This document shows, piece after piece, positions 1-8,044 of a DNA stretch of 17,728 bases. Position 1 is the first letter of the stretch. Each line of letters opens with the position of its first letter. The position numbers and the translations under genes are program-made. Under the pieces are notes generated by a model. The model saw only the letters and a list, made by a program, of their open reading frames with translations, was not told where the DNA came from and did no database searches. Source of the DNA: Strigomonas culicis (taxonomy: Eukaryota; Euglenozoa; Kinetoplastea; Trypanosomatida; Trypanosomatidae); contig AUXH01000405.1 of the NCBI GenBank assembly GCA_000482145.1, positions 1-17,728 on the forward strand, in the 5' to 3' direction.

Positions 1-489
1 GGCAATAGTGGTCTCTTGCGAAGAGGCGTCCTTCATCGACGCCAGCCACTGCAGGTGACGGTCGTAGCTAATGTTGAGGATCCTCTCCCGCTCCGCCGTC
101 AGCAGCGCCGACGCGCCAGCAGAACCCGTGGTGGGGGCCTCCGCCGCCGCCGCAAACATGAAGGGCATAAGGCGATGTGCTGTGTGCACCGAGCAGTGAA
201 TGTCGTCCGACGACATGCGCGTGGTCGCGACGCCCTCCCCGCGACACGTGCGGCGGCGGCTGTGGCGACAGCAATAGCGCGTCCCAGAGAGTGTCGCCGC
301 CACCCGCTCCACAGAACCCCAACCATCCGGTGTGCAGAGAAGGGGCAGAGCTAAAAGAAGGAGCAGTGCCGCAGCCACACACCACACCGCGCGACGTCCG
401 CTGATGGCGCTCGCAGGACAGTTGCGAGGTCCATGGGGAGTCATGACGACAGCGGTTTTTGGATATATTTCTACTGCACTTCTTCCCAT
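1..489 (-). CDS. Partial hypothetical secreted or type II membrane protein (N-terminal part, runs off the left edge)
   Basis: This minus-strand reading frame stays open from an ATG at 489 to base 1 (163 codons, no stop), so the C-terminus lies outside the window. An in-frame TAA lies just upstream, and the ATG at 489 is the first AUG after the candidate splice acceptor at 690-689. A second in-frame ATG at 444 is a good alternative, because the 45 bases between them look AT-rich like untranslated leader. Counting from 444, two arginines (17-18) precede a strongly hydrophobic Leu/Ala-rich stretch (residues about 19-37). That pattern fits a signal peptide or signal anchor leading into the ER. 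After it come a Cys/Arg-rich stretch (about 58-68), a short Ala run and an N-glycosylation sequon Asn-Ile-Ser at 124-126. I do not recognise the family. The coding character is clear from GC-rich codons, and two overlapping minus-strand frames in this region are short and closed. Confidence 0.72.
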   Translation of the reverse strand, partial: MGRSAVEIYPKTAVVMTPHGPRNCPASAISGRRAVWCVAAALLLLLALPLLCTPDGWGSVERVAATLSGTRYCCRHSRRRTCRGEGVATTRMSSDDIHCSVHTAHRLMPFMFAAAAEAPTTGSAGASALLTAERERILNISYDRHLQWLASMKDASSQETTIA

Positions 490-688
490 AAAACAGTGGT
501 ACCGAGAAACCAGGCGTTATTGGTGTTTCTCTCTCGGATTGTTTATATTATTTATAGATACAGCAATTGGATTTGCTAGCCAACACACTAGCGTACTACG
601 AAATACAGTCGGGAGGATTTGCTCTCGGAGAGTTACTTTATTAGTAATGTGTATGTTGTTGCTTTTACAGCAATAAAGAGGAATAATA

Positions 689-720
689 CTTATGTAACAA
701 TGAAGAAAAGAGAAAAAAAA
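689..720 (-). promoter_or_regulatory. Candidate trans-splice acceptor for the left-edge gene
   Basis: On the transcribed (minus) strand a pyrimidine tract of eight T followed by CTCTTTTCTTC runs from 720 to 702. The first AG after it is at 690-689. No ATG occurs between this AG and 489, so the first AUG of the resulting mRNA would open the left-edge gene after a leader of about 200 nt. The reading rests on the known trypanosomatid rule (polypyrimidine tract, then first AG); the exact site is inferred. Confidence 0.45.
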
Positions 721-1186
721 ACGAATAAACTTAGATATCTTTGCAAAATGGATACTGGGAAAAAAAGGTGGCAAAGAGAGAGAAATGAAAAAGCAATAAC
801 AAGCAGTAGTGTGATATACAATAATATATGCAGAAAAAAATGCACAAAGCATGGATGCAGGTATCATTTACAGAAATAAAGATATCAGGATACGTCGACA
901 ACAGTGTATGCAATCGTCAACATGCACAAAAAGCAAAACAAAAGGAAAAAAGAACAAAATCTGCTGAAAAATGCTATTAAAAAAAAGGTGTTACGATATT
1001 ATGTTCATTAGAATTTTTCAGACACACTCCGAAAACAAGTTTCCTTCCCTTTAGCAATATACAAACCAACCAGATTAAAAAAGAAACACAGGCCAATAAA
1101 ATGCAATCCAACAGCAACACTTTGAATATCCATCGGAACACCGATAATTAAGTGAATGAAAGAAAAGAGAAACAAGAACAGCGGGT

Positions 1187-1208
1187 CACACACACACACA
1201 CACACACA
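1187..1208. repeat. (CA)11 dinucleotide microsatellite in the 3' UTR
   Basis: Eleven perfect CA units on the plus strand, read as (UG)11 in the transcript. The repeat begins 27 bases after the TAG stop of the Cys-rich gene, so it would sit at the start of its 3' UTR. GU-rich elements of this kind can bind RNA-binding proteins in other eukaryotes; any role here is inference. Confidence 0.9.
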
Positions 1209-1235
1209 AGCACAGAGTAAGAACTATCTATACTC

Positions 1236-3530
1236 CTACAACCACCCCTTGTCGCCCAGATCGCTAGGATTATAATACGGCATGTCGCTTTCGCTGGCAC
1301 TGTCCAGTCTCTGCTCCTGTGCGCCTGACGGCATGCCCGTCGTGACGGCGTTCGGCTGCGCGCTGGCGTTGTTCGTGCGGTCGGCACCCGCTGCGAGGAG
1401 CGGGTTCCCTTCCGCCTCCGCCGGCGCCGCGCGTGGGACGACGGTCTCTGTCGCGTGTGCGGCGCTCGGGTCCGCCTGTCCTGCGGCCACCCGCGCAAAG
1501 TCCATCTCCAGGGCCTGAACGGCGCCCCCCCTCCTCGGCTGCAGCGCGGCCGCCGCCGCGACCGGCAGCGGTGACGGCGCGCCGGACTGGAACAGCGCGT
1601 CAATGCCCTGCGGCGGCTGGCCGTGCGGCGGCGCCGCCTCCCCCGCGAAGAGATCCACGCGCGGCACCACGTGCACCTGGTCGAAGAGCGACACCATGGT
1701 GCGGCCCGACATGAATTTGGGGTCCTCCGCCCTGTAGCCCGGCTCGAAGCACGGCCGCGCCTCCAGCGCCGGCGCCACATGGACCGTCTGCAGCACCCCT
1801 TCGCGGTCCACCGCCGTGGCGGCGGCGACCGGCGGCGGCGCGGCACTCTTGTCCGCCGCGAAGAGGTCGAGCCCGTGCGGCTGGCGGAGGAACAGGTTCT
1901 CTTGTGCGCCGTGGCCGAAGTAGGAGGTGTCCGCCTCCCTTATCTCTGTCTGCCGCATCTGCCGCAGCTCGTTCTGTCGGAAGATGCTGCTGTAGCAGTT
2001 CGACAGCTCCTCCAGCAGGCGCACCGTCGTCTCCGGCATGTACTCGTCGTTGATGCAGATGGCGTTATCGCGGTAGTAGCGGTCGTGCGCCGTGCAAAAG
2101 GCACAGAGAAAGAGAACGTTCCGCGTCACAAAGTAGCAGCACGGGCGGCGATTGCACGCGTTGCACTTCACCGTCTCGCGCAGCGAGAGAATCGCCTTGT
2201 CGGAGAGCACGCCGAAGGTGATGGCCTCGCCATCCACCATGCGGACCGTCGTCGCGTACTGGTACACGTTGGGGTTGCTCTGCCGCGACGTGGCGACACT
2301 CGGGGCCGCGCCACCGACGCTGCTCGCTGCGTAGAGGGCGCTGTTGATCGCCGCCTGGCGCGTCGACGGGGCCGCGAAGGAGGAGCTGTTTTGGTTCCCC
2401 GCGCCCTCGTGGATGGACTCGATGTCGGCGAAGAAGGTGTTGCGCTCCGCGGCGCTCGCCGTCTCGTCCCGCAGCCGCCCGCTGTCGCTCTTCGCCACGG
2501 CGCCACCGCCGCGTTTGCTGTGCTGCAGGTTCGCCCGCTGGTGGAGCTGCTGTATGCGCCAGCGCTCCTGCACGCCAAGGATGGTGTCCACGAGCGCCGC
2601 GCAGCCGATGCCCTCGCTCGCCAGCAGCGTCATGTCCTTCGTGGCCACCTTCCGCAGAAGCGCGTGGTCCCCGCGGAAGAGAATGGAGCGGATCGTGCTG
2701 CGCAGCGCATCCATACGCCGCCGCGCGCACGTGTAACACTCGACGCAGAGATACCCATGCAGCGGCCGTCGGAAGAAGCTGGAGAAGGTCTCCACCTCGT
2801 TGTCCTCGATCATCATGAGGCCCTTATCCTTGTGCACCGCGACCGCCTTGCGGCGCACCTTCGCCTCCTTGCGCAACATCACGTTCCGCACCTTCCGCAT
2901 CGTCTCCTTGATCTCGAGCGCGCTGACGAGGTTGGGATCCATGACGGAGAGCCCCGTCGCGTCGCCGTCCATGTCGGACTCGTCGGAGACGTCCTCCTCC
3001 GAGTGCGACTCGCCGTCGGCCGACGCCGCCGCCTTCGCCTCATCATCCCTCGGCGGTAACCGGAACTCGACGGAGGCCTGCCGGTTCGGCGACGACGGGC
3101 TGCGCGCCACGACCGGCGCGCCGTCCGTGTCATCCGTGCGCTCGCGGGTATGGCGCCGCACGCGACCCCAGCGGTCCGCGCCGTGGCGCCGCTCGGCGGC
3201 CGCGAGCTCTATCCGCCGCACGGCCTTCGCGACGTCGCTCTGCGGCGGCAAGTGCAGCAGGCTGTAGGTGGTGTAGATGTACTCGTCGTCCTCGCGCGAC
3301 TCGCCGCTGCGGCCGCACACACTGCAGAGGAACTTCTCCTCCAAGTGGTCGAGGTGTAGCTGGATCGCGCGCTGCTTCAGCTCCCGCACCCGGCGGTCCG
3401 CGTACTCCCTCTGCCGCTGTACCGCCTCGTTCGTCTCATCGACGAAGTGCTTCTGGAACTCGACGACGGCGGAGAGGGGGTTCGCGCAGCAGAAGTGCAG
3501 GACCCTGTCCATGCAAGAAGGCACCGGCAT
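1236..3530 (-). CDS. Hypothetical protein with two Cys-rich, probably zinc-binding modules
   Basis: Encodes 764 residues from the ATG at 3530 to TAG at 1238-1236. The frame stays open up to 3635, but that extension has no ATG and passes through the polypyrimidine tract and splice acceptor, so it is leader. Residues about 20-68 are charged and helical-looking. Module 1 pairs CxxC (Cys69, Cys72) with a CxxCxxC (Cys262, 265, 268), separated by about 190 residues that include a disordered acidic Ser/Asp/Glu stretch (about 130-195). Module 2 is compact: Cys456, 459, 464, 465, 476, 479 and His482. The second half of both modules follows the same pattern, an aromatic residue plus Leu-Cys-x2-Cys, then Cys or His, then Arg. 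Such spacing usually means structural zinc sites. The last 220 residues are Ala/Pro-rich and probably disordered. No catalytic domain, signal peptide or membrane segment was recognised. The family is unknown to me; it may be kinetoplastid-specific. Confidence 0.88.
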   Translation of the reverse strand: MPVPSCMDRVLHFCCANPLSAVVEFQKHFVDETNEAVQRQREYADRRVRELKQRAIQLHLDHLEEKFLCSVCGRSGESREDDEYIYTTYSLLHLPPQSDVAKAVRRIELAAAERRHGADRWGRVRRHTRERTDDTDGAPVVARSPSSPNRQASVEFRLPPRDDEAKAAASADGESHSEEDVSDESDMDGDATGLSVMDPNLVSALEIKETMRKVRNVMLRKEAKVRRKAVAVHKDKGLMMIEDNEVETFSSFFRRPLHGYLCVECYTCARRRMDALRSTIRSILFRGDHALLRKVATKDMTLLASEGIGCAALVDTILGVQERWRIQQLHQRANLQHSKRGGGAVAKSDSGRLRDETASAAERNTFFADIESIHEGAGNQNSSSFAAPSTRQAAINSALYAASSVGGAAPSVATSRQSNPNVYQYATTVRMVDGEAITFGVLSDKAILSLRETVKCNACNRRPCCYFVTRNVLFLCAFCTAHDRYYRDNAICINDEYMPETTVRLLEELSNCYSSIFRQNELRQMRQTEIREADTSYFGHGAQENLFLRQPHGLDLFAADKSAAPPPVAAATAVDREGVLQTVHVAPALEARPCFEPGYRAEDPKFMSGRTMVSLFDQVHVVPRVDLFAGEAAPPHGQPPQGIDALFQSGAPSPLPVAAAAALQPRRGGAVQALEMDFARVAAGQADPSAAHATETVVPRAAPAEAEGNPLLAAGADRTNNASAQPNAVTTGMPSGAQEQRLDSASESDMPYYNPSDLGDKGWL

Positions 3531-3850
3531 CGCAAATGAAGACGGAAATAGGTTTGTTGTATATGGGTTTGTTTGCTTTCTTACTCTTGTCTTGCCTTCT
3601 CTTCTTGTTGTGGTCAGACAGAAAAAAAAAAGCACCTATAAGTGTACTGTAGAAAGACGCAATAACGGAGGAAAGAAAAAGGTGAAGGGAGGAATCGAGA
3701 TACATGACAAAGAGTTTATTTCGCTGTTGTTGTTGATGTTTTGTAAGATGTAAAAAGTAAAGGTTTCGATAGAGCATAAAGCATGACAACCCAAGAAACA
3801 AAAAAGAACATGCAGCTAATATACAGTTTATTGTTTGAGTGAATGCATAC
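3531..3850. other. Short intergenic region
   Basis: 320 bases of AT-rich sequence containing the leader and splice signal of the Cys-rich gene (3531-3632) and, to the right, the 3' UTR of the ceramide synthase gene. This is the shortest gap in the window. Nothing else recognisable was seen. Confidence 0.6.
3604..3632 (-). promoter_or_regulatory. Candidate trans-splice acceptor for the Cys-rich protein gene
   Basis: On the minus strand ten T (3631-3622) continue into CTGTCTGACC, and the first AG follows at 3605-3604. The leader from there to the ATG at 3530 is about 73 nt and has no other ATG. This tract is the main reason to reject the longer reading frame that starts upstream at 3635. Confidence 0.5.
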
Positions 3851-5698
3851 TCAAACAACGCGATCTAGAAAAGGTGAAAGCTCTCCTTCCTCGTCCTCCT
3901 GTTGAGCGTCAGCGGATTCCTTCTTCTTCACTTGATAGAAAAAAGCGCTCTCGTCGAACGTGTACTTGTCGCCATTCTCCACCGGCACGACGGGAAACGT
4001 TGTACTCGCTTTCCGCCGCCTCGGCGAGCTGCCGGAGCCGCCTCCCACAGGCGTGCTCGTCGCCGTGCCCGGCGGCGTTGCGGCTGCTGCGGTGGTGCCA
4101 TCCGCCGCCGCATCGGGTGGCGGTGGCGGCGTGCTGGTGGCCGCAGTCGGCGCCTCCACCGTCGCGACGCCGCCCGCCTGCCGCCTCTCCACCGGTCGTG
4201 CGGGGAGGTCATCGCGGCGGTGCCGATGGGGCGCCTCGTCGCCCTCGGCGCCGCGCAGGCCGCAGTGGACGGAGGGGGGAGATGAGGGTAGCGGCCACAG
4301 CTGCTGGTGCACCTCGCGCCGGGCGGGGAGCGGGGTCAGGCTCGGCACGCCGCGGGGCGTGCGTAGCGCCGCGGCGTCCTGCCACTGCCGGGTCGTGCCC
4401 ACTGGCCTCTCCTCCGCGACGTGGGCCGCACGCTGGTCTGCCACCTCCTCTTCCTCTTTCTCCTCCTGGTCGTGCTCAGAGGAAGAAGAAGAAGAGGAGG
4501 AGCGGATATCCTTCGCGCGCCTCCGCCACGTCTGCCACAGCACCTTGTTCGCGATCTTGAGCATGAGGAAGAACCAGTAGAGCTGCAATGTCTGCAGCAC
4601 AAAGTGGTTCACGTACATGAGGATCCAGAAGTTGATGGAGTACGGCACCAGCTTGGGGCCAACCGTGATGTCCGTCACGAACAGGATGGGGAAGCAGATG
4701 AGCCGCAGAAACACAAAGATGGCCATGAAGAGGAAGAAGGTGACGTTGACGATGCGGTCCCGGGCGGGCTGCAGGTAGACAACGCACTTACTGACGCTGA
4801 GAAACACGTCGCTGACGTCGTGAAGGAAGAGGATGTAGCTGCCCGTGCGGTGGAAGTAGCCGAGGTGGCTGCAGAACAGCAGAATAAGCGTGAAGATGTG
4901 GTGCCCCGCCACCTCCACCGACACCGCCGCGTACTTGGACGAGCAGACGCGCAGCGTGCGGTCCTGGTAGTTCACAAAGAGCGTCAGAAACTCGCAAATG
5001 TAAAACCCCATCTCATAGTTGTAATAGAAGAGCTGCAGCCGAGACGGCCGCGCCGGGTGCTCGCTGAACAGCGCGGCCGCCGCCGCACCGTTGGACGGCC
5101 ACAGCGGAAACCGAAAAAAGGGCTCGCCGCGCAAGACACAGTAGCCAAACACGCTGCTGAAGCAGTAGTAGAAGACGAGCCACGCCTGGTTTGTGAACTT
5201 CGTCAGCCGTTTGCGGTCCGACTTGGAGACGCGGCCGGGGGCGTTCCCCACGTGGCGGTGGTGGCCGTCGCCGCCGCTGGGCGCCGCCGCCGCCGCCGCC
5301 ATCGCCGGCGGAGGGGGGCTGCGGCGGCGACAGCCCTCGCCCGTGTGAGGGGCGGGTAGCGGCGACGAGGGGCGGACGGAAGAGAGCACCTCCGCCGCGC
5401 CCTGCGGAGGGCTCTGCTGCCGCAGCCGCCGGTGCCCGGCGCCGCCGACATGCAGCAGCGCCATCGCGCAGGCCTGAATAGGCGTCTGGATGAGGAAAAG
5501 CTTCACGAAGTAGATGATGATGCCCCACAGGATGCTGGGCAGCAGGAGATGGATGCTGGCGTAGTCGAGGCCGAGGCCCGCCCAGCCGTTGAGTGCCACG
5601 TGCGTCTGGTACGGTGAGAAGAAAATGGTGAAGGCCTCGCGCAGCGTGCCGGTACAGAAGGAGCCATCGCAACGCGCGTCGCTCAGTGTTGAAGGCAT
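3851..5698 (-). CDS. Ceramide synthase (sphingoid base N-acyltransferase), LAG1/TLC family
   Basis: Encodes 615 residues. This family joins a fatty acyl-CoA to a sphingoid base in the ER membrane, giving ceramide; in trypanosomatids ceramide feeds inositol phosphorylceramide synthesis. The Lag1 signature is clear: paired histidines His266-His267 in a membrane helix, then Arg-Thr-Gly, then His293-Asp294 and Asp297 before a conserved Leu/Lys. The His pair and the HD...D residues are essential in characterised family members. Hydrophobic segments lie at about 45-70, 171-189, 225-243, 259-285, 286-309, 316-346 and 355-383. A Pro/Ala/Gly-rich insert (about 85-165) separates the first two. After the TLC core come eight serines (about 400-407), an acidic patch and a disordered Pro/Thr/Ala-rich tail to 615; family members are often near 400 residues. 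The start is the first in-frame ATG; the open frame to 5779 has none and crosses the splice signal. I see no homeodomain. Confidence 0.93.
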   Translation of the reverse strand: MPSTLSDARCDGSFCTGTLREAFTIFFSPYQTHVALNGWAGLGLDYASIHLLLPSILWGIIIYFVKLFLIQTPIQACAMALLHVGGAGHRRLRQQSPPQGAAEVLSSVRPSSPLPAPHTGEGCRRRSPPPPAMAAAAAAPSGGDGHHRHVGNAPGRVSKSDRKRLTKFTNQAWLVFYYCFSSVFGYCVLRGEPFFRFPLWPSNGAAAAALFSEHPARPSRLQLFYYNYEMGFYICEFLTLFVNYQDRTLRVCSSKYAAVSVEVAGHHIFTLILLFCSHLGYFHRTGSYILFLHDVSDVFLSVSKCVVYLQPARDRIVNVTFFLFMAIFVFLRLICFPILFVTDITVGPKLVPYSINFWILMYVNHFVLQTLQLYWFFLMLKIANKVLWQTWRRRAKDIRSSSSSSSSEHDQEEKEEEEVADQRAAHVAEERPVGTTRQWQDAAALRTPRGVPSLTPLPARREVHQQLWPLPSSPPSVHCGLRGAEGDEAPHRHRRDDLPARPVERRQAGGVATVEAPTAATSTPPPPPDAAADGTTAAAATPPGTATSTPVGGGSGSSPRRRKASTTFPVVPVENGDKYTFDESAFFYQVKKKESADAQQEDEEGELSPFLDRVV

Positions 5699-5729
5699 GC
5701 AGCGGTACAAGATAGTAGCTGCAGCGACG

Positions 5730-5757
5730 CTAATAATAATAAAAGAAAGGAAGCAAA
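5730..5757 (-). promoter_or_regulatory. Candidate trans-splice acceptor for the ceramide synthase gene
   Basis: On the minus strand a tract reading TTTTGCTTCCTTTCTTTT is followed by ATTATTATTAG, with the AG at 5731-5730. The leader to the ATG at 5698 would be only about 31 nt. A second possible AG (CAG) lies about 10 bases further on. Inferred from position and composition. Confidence 0.45.
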
Positions 5758-6411
5758 ATGGGTGTTCAAAGAACGGCAAAGAAAAGCCGGAATGCGAGCG
5801 TGACTAATGGCGAAGAAAACAATTTAGCTTGAAAGGGGTGTACACTCGAGTGATGACGTACCGCAATGCGCGTCCCATCAACACACAACGCACACAAACT
5901 GTATGAGCGTATACTTTATACAATCGTATACACAGTCTAAATGAAGTGGTTCCTAGTCCCTACGTTTTGCTTTTCGATATCTGCACTGTCTTCTTCTTTT
6001 CTTCTGTGTTGTACTCATTGTGTTTTGGGTGGTAGGCACGGTGGAGAGGCACAGAGAAAAGAGAGAAAGGTGGAGACAAAGGAGTGCGGTTCAGATTAGA
6101 GTCCGCTGAAACAGTGAAGATGCGCTGCACAGGTGACATATGCCATAGATATCATGAAATGCTTTACATTCACTTTTCGTTTCTTAACCGATGCTCTTTG
6201 TTTTGGTTTTGTTTTTGCTTTTTATATGTGCACTGTTTTTAACAATTTATTATGATGAAAGCAAAAATACATCTAATCTTAGACACATACTTTCCTTCGT
6301 GTTTTTGCTTGTTTGTTTGTTCTTACACCATTTTTGCTATGTTGCTTTCAATCTCAGTGCTTTTGATTTTCGTGTCAGAAAAAAAAATCATTTGCTATGC
6401 ATAGTTCTTTC

Positions 6412-6435
6412 TTTTTGTTTTTGTTTTTGTTTTTG
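6412..6435. repeat. (TTTTTG)4 hexanucleotide repeat
   Basis: Four perfect TTTTTG units on the plus strand, read as CAAAAA in the transcript. It lies about 120 bases beyond the ArfGAP stop codon, so in its presumed 3' UTR or just past it. Probably a simple slippage repeat. Confidence 0.85.
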
Positions 6436-6555
6436 TGTTTTGCATGTTTCTATCTGTGTAACCATTTATTCCTCACACCATGAATAACAATAAAAATTAA
6501 AAGTGACGCCAAAAGGAAAGAAATAATAAATAATATACACACAGAAAAAAAAAAG

Positions 6556-7878
6556 CTACGAACCGAACTCCTCCATTGTCTCTGCGACAGTCTCCTCGAT
6601 CGTATGTGCTACCTGGGCCGCGCCATCGCGGAGCGCGGACCACCAGTCGCTGACGCCCCAGCCATCCCCACCACCGCCGCGGTAGCTACCGCCGCCGCTG
6701 CCACCGCCGCCACCGCCCTGATGCACCTCGGGTACGTAGCTGCTGTTGCCCATGCCACTAAAGTCGGGGCCGGTGCGCGCCGGCGCCGGCGCCCCGCCAC
6801 CGCGACCGCCCAGCGCGCCCGCGCTGCGGGTCGGCGCCGCGCTGGGCGCAGGGGGGCTCTGGATGCCGCGGTCGGGCGGCGGGCCGAACGTGTCGGCGGT
6901 CTGGAACACATCGTTCTCATCCGCCGTGCGGCGGTTTGTGATAGGGTTGTTGCCGTTGGCGGCCGTCGGGCTCGGTGCCGCCAGGCTAGCCAGTTTGGGG
7001 GTTGCGCCGGTGGTGGGGCCCGGCACGTCGCCGCCGATGGCGCCGAAGTAGGTGCTGAAGCCGGCGGTCGCGGCGGCCGCCGCCGCCTCGCGCGCGCTCT
7101 CCCGCTCATTCCGCTCAGCGGCCTGGGCGGTGGTGCTGCCGGGCGCCGGCGCCACCGCGGCACTATCGTACAGCAGCTGCGCGGGCACCGGCTGCGTCGA
7201 CTCCTGCAGCGCGCTGCCCGCCGCGACGGCCGCCGCGCCGCCGAGCCCCTTGCCCTTCTTGGGCTTGTTGCCGAGCTGCATGCGGCCCCCACCGCCGCCG
7301 CTGAAGCGCACGACTCCGGCGGGCGGCGACGTCGGGGAGGCGGGCGAGGCGGGCGAGCCGGAAGTCTCCGTTGGCGGCGGCGCCGGCGGCAGGCTGCGCC
7401 CGTCGGTGGTCGGCGACCCTTCCATGTCCGACGGCGTCTGCAGCGCAGCGCCATCCCCGTTCATGAAGGTCGCGACGCGACTCGCGAGCTGCCGCTTGTA
7501 CATGGCCGACGCGCCCTGTCCCGTATAGCGCGCCGCCACGTCCTGCAGCCCGTGTGCCTTGAAGAAGGCCGCCGCTTTCTCGTTGCCGCCGAGCGCCATG
7601 CGCAGCGCCTCGTCCGGCTTCCAGCTGTCGAGCTCCGCGCTGCGCACGAAGGAGAGATGGACGCCGTAGCCGCGGTGACGGCCGCTGCAGTCCATGCAGA
7701 GGAAGATGCCGTACGTGACGCTGCACCAGCTGGGGTTGCGCGTGGCGCAGTCAAAGCACGTCTTGTTGCCCTTCAGCGTGCGCAGCTGTGCGACGAGTTT
7801 CTTCGCCGCCACCGCGTCCACGGGCACCACGAGCTGCCGCAGATCCACCGGCGCCGTCGCGGTCGTGGGAGAGGCCAT
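6556..7878 (-). CDS. ADP-ribosylation factor GTPase-activating protein (ArfGAP)
   Basis: Encodes 440 residues, ATG at 7878 to TAG at 6558-6556. ArfGAPs stimulate GTP hydrolysis by Arf GTPases and so drive coat release at Golgi and other membranes. The N-terminal domain (about 22-135) has the full zinc finger, Cys41-x2-Cys44-x16-Cys61-x2-Cys64, followed by the catalytic arginine finger in the C-x4-R position (Arg69) and the typical Gly-Val-His-Leu-Ser-x-Val-Arg-Ser stretch (72-80). The middle (about 140-400) is Pro/Ala/Gly/Ser-rich and probably disordered. The C-terminus has a Trp cluster (Trp407, Trp412, Trp413) leading into an acidic, amphipathic-looking helix (about 408-438) that might bind membrane or coat. 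No ankyrin, PH or other extra domain was seen. I do not see the repeated ISS motif of the ArfGAP2/3 (Glo3) class, so an ArfGAP1-like assignment seems more likely but is not secure. Confidence 0.94.
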   Translation of the reverse strand: MASPTTATAPVDLRQLVVPVDAVAAKKLVAQLRTLKGNKTCFDCATRNPSWCSVTYGIFLCMDCSGRHRGYGVHLSFVRSAELDSWKPDEALRMALGGNEKAAAFFKAHGLQDVAARYTGQGASAMYKRQLASRVATFMNGDGAALQTPSDMEGSPTTDGRSLPPAPPPTETSGSPASPASPTSPPAGVVRFSGGGGGRMQLGNKPKKGKGLGGAAAVAAGSALQESTQPVPAQLLYDSAAVAPAPGSTTAQAAERNERESAREAAAAAATAGFSTYFGAIGGDVPGPTTGATPKLASLAAPSPTAANGNNPITNRRTADENDVFQTADTFGPPPDRGIQSPPAPSAAPTRSAGALGGRGGGAPAPARTGPDFSGMGNSSYVPEVHQGGGGGGSGGGSYRGGGGDGWGVSDWWSALRDGAAQVAHTIEETVAETMEEFGS

Positions 7879-7940
7879 GCTGGAGAAGGACTAGTGCAAA
7901 GAGGGATGCGGCCGGGAAGACAACGGAGACACCACAGAAA

Positions 7941-8044
7941 CTGGGAGCACACGGAGATAGAGAGAGAGAGAGAGCGAGGGGGAGGGGGGGTTGCTAGGAT
8001 ATCGACTTCCGAACAGCAACGGGAAAGAAGAAGAAAAAAAAAAC
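7941..8044 (-). promoter_or_regulatory. Candidate trans-splice region with two polypyrimidine tracts for the ArfGAP gene
   Basis: On the minus strand a T-rich tract at about 8044-8025 is followed by its first AG at 8007-8006. A second, C/T-rich tract (7991-7945), with C7TC5 and an 8-unit CT repeat, ends in a CAG at 7942-7941. Either AG leaves a leader without an ATG before 7878 (about 127 or 62 nt). Which one is used, or whether both are, cannot be decided from sequence. Confidence 0.45.
7959..7974. repeat. (AG)8 microsatellite
   Basis: Eight perfect AG units on the plus strand, CT in the transcript. It forms part of the second polypyrimidine tract upstream of the ArfGAP gene, so length variation here could affect splicing efficiency. 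Confidence 0.85.

Larger units (their letters stand above)
490..1235. other. Intergenic region between the left-edge gene and the Cys-rich protein gene
   Basis: This is AT-rich non-coding sequence. It should contain the 3' UTR of the Cys-rich gene (right part) and the 5' leader of the left-edge gene (left part). It holds the candidate acceptor near 690, A-rich runs and a (CA)11 microsatellite next to the upstream stop codon. Short open frames here encode only Lys-, Phe- or Ser-rich low-complexity peptides and are not credible genes. No tRNA-like GC-rich island was seen. Confidence 0.6.
5699..6555. other. Intergenic region between ceramide synthase and ArfGAP genes
   Basis: 857 bases holding the ceramide synthase splice signal (left end) and the presumed 3' UTR of the ArfGAP gene. 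From about 6180 to 6480 the plus strand is extremely T-rich, with an imperfect run of T4-5G units. A plus-strand open frame at 6191-6487 is Leu/Phe/Cys-rich because of this composition and is not accepted as a gene. A weak GTATAC...GTATAC inverted repeat sits near 5909-5931. No RNA gene was seen. Confidence 0.6.

Noticed and set aside
1623..3059. Plus-strand open frame of 478 codons opposite the Cys-rich protein gene
   Set aside because: Arg/Leu/His-rich antisense shadow with no domain; the minus-strand frame has ordered Cys motifs and a fitting splice signal.
3531..3635. N-terminal extension of the Cys-rich protein up to 3635
   Set aside because: There is no ATG in the extension (the frame would begin at a GTG), and it crosses the ten-T tract and the AG acceptor, so it is untranslated.
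4421..5359. Plus-strand open frame of 312 codons opposite the ceramide synthase gene
   Set aside because: Antisense shadow of a GC-rich gene; the minus strand encodes the complete Lag1 motif and membrane helices.
5699..5779. N-terminal extension of the ceramide synthase up to 5779
   Set aside because: The frame would begin at a TTG and run through the polypyrimidine tract and splice AG; the first ATG is at 5698.
5909..5931. GTATAC ... GTATAC inverted repeat as a possible hairpin or binding site
   Set aside because: A six-base self-palindrome occurring twice with an 11-base spacer is too weak to support a hairpin, and no poly(T) or partner motif is nearby.
6191..6487. Plus-strand open frame for a 98-residue hydrophobic protein
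   Set aside because: It lies in extremely T-rich intergenic DNA, so Phe/Leu/Cys content is expected by composition. It is against the direction of the cluster and has no splice signal of its own.
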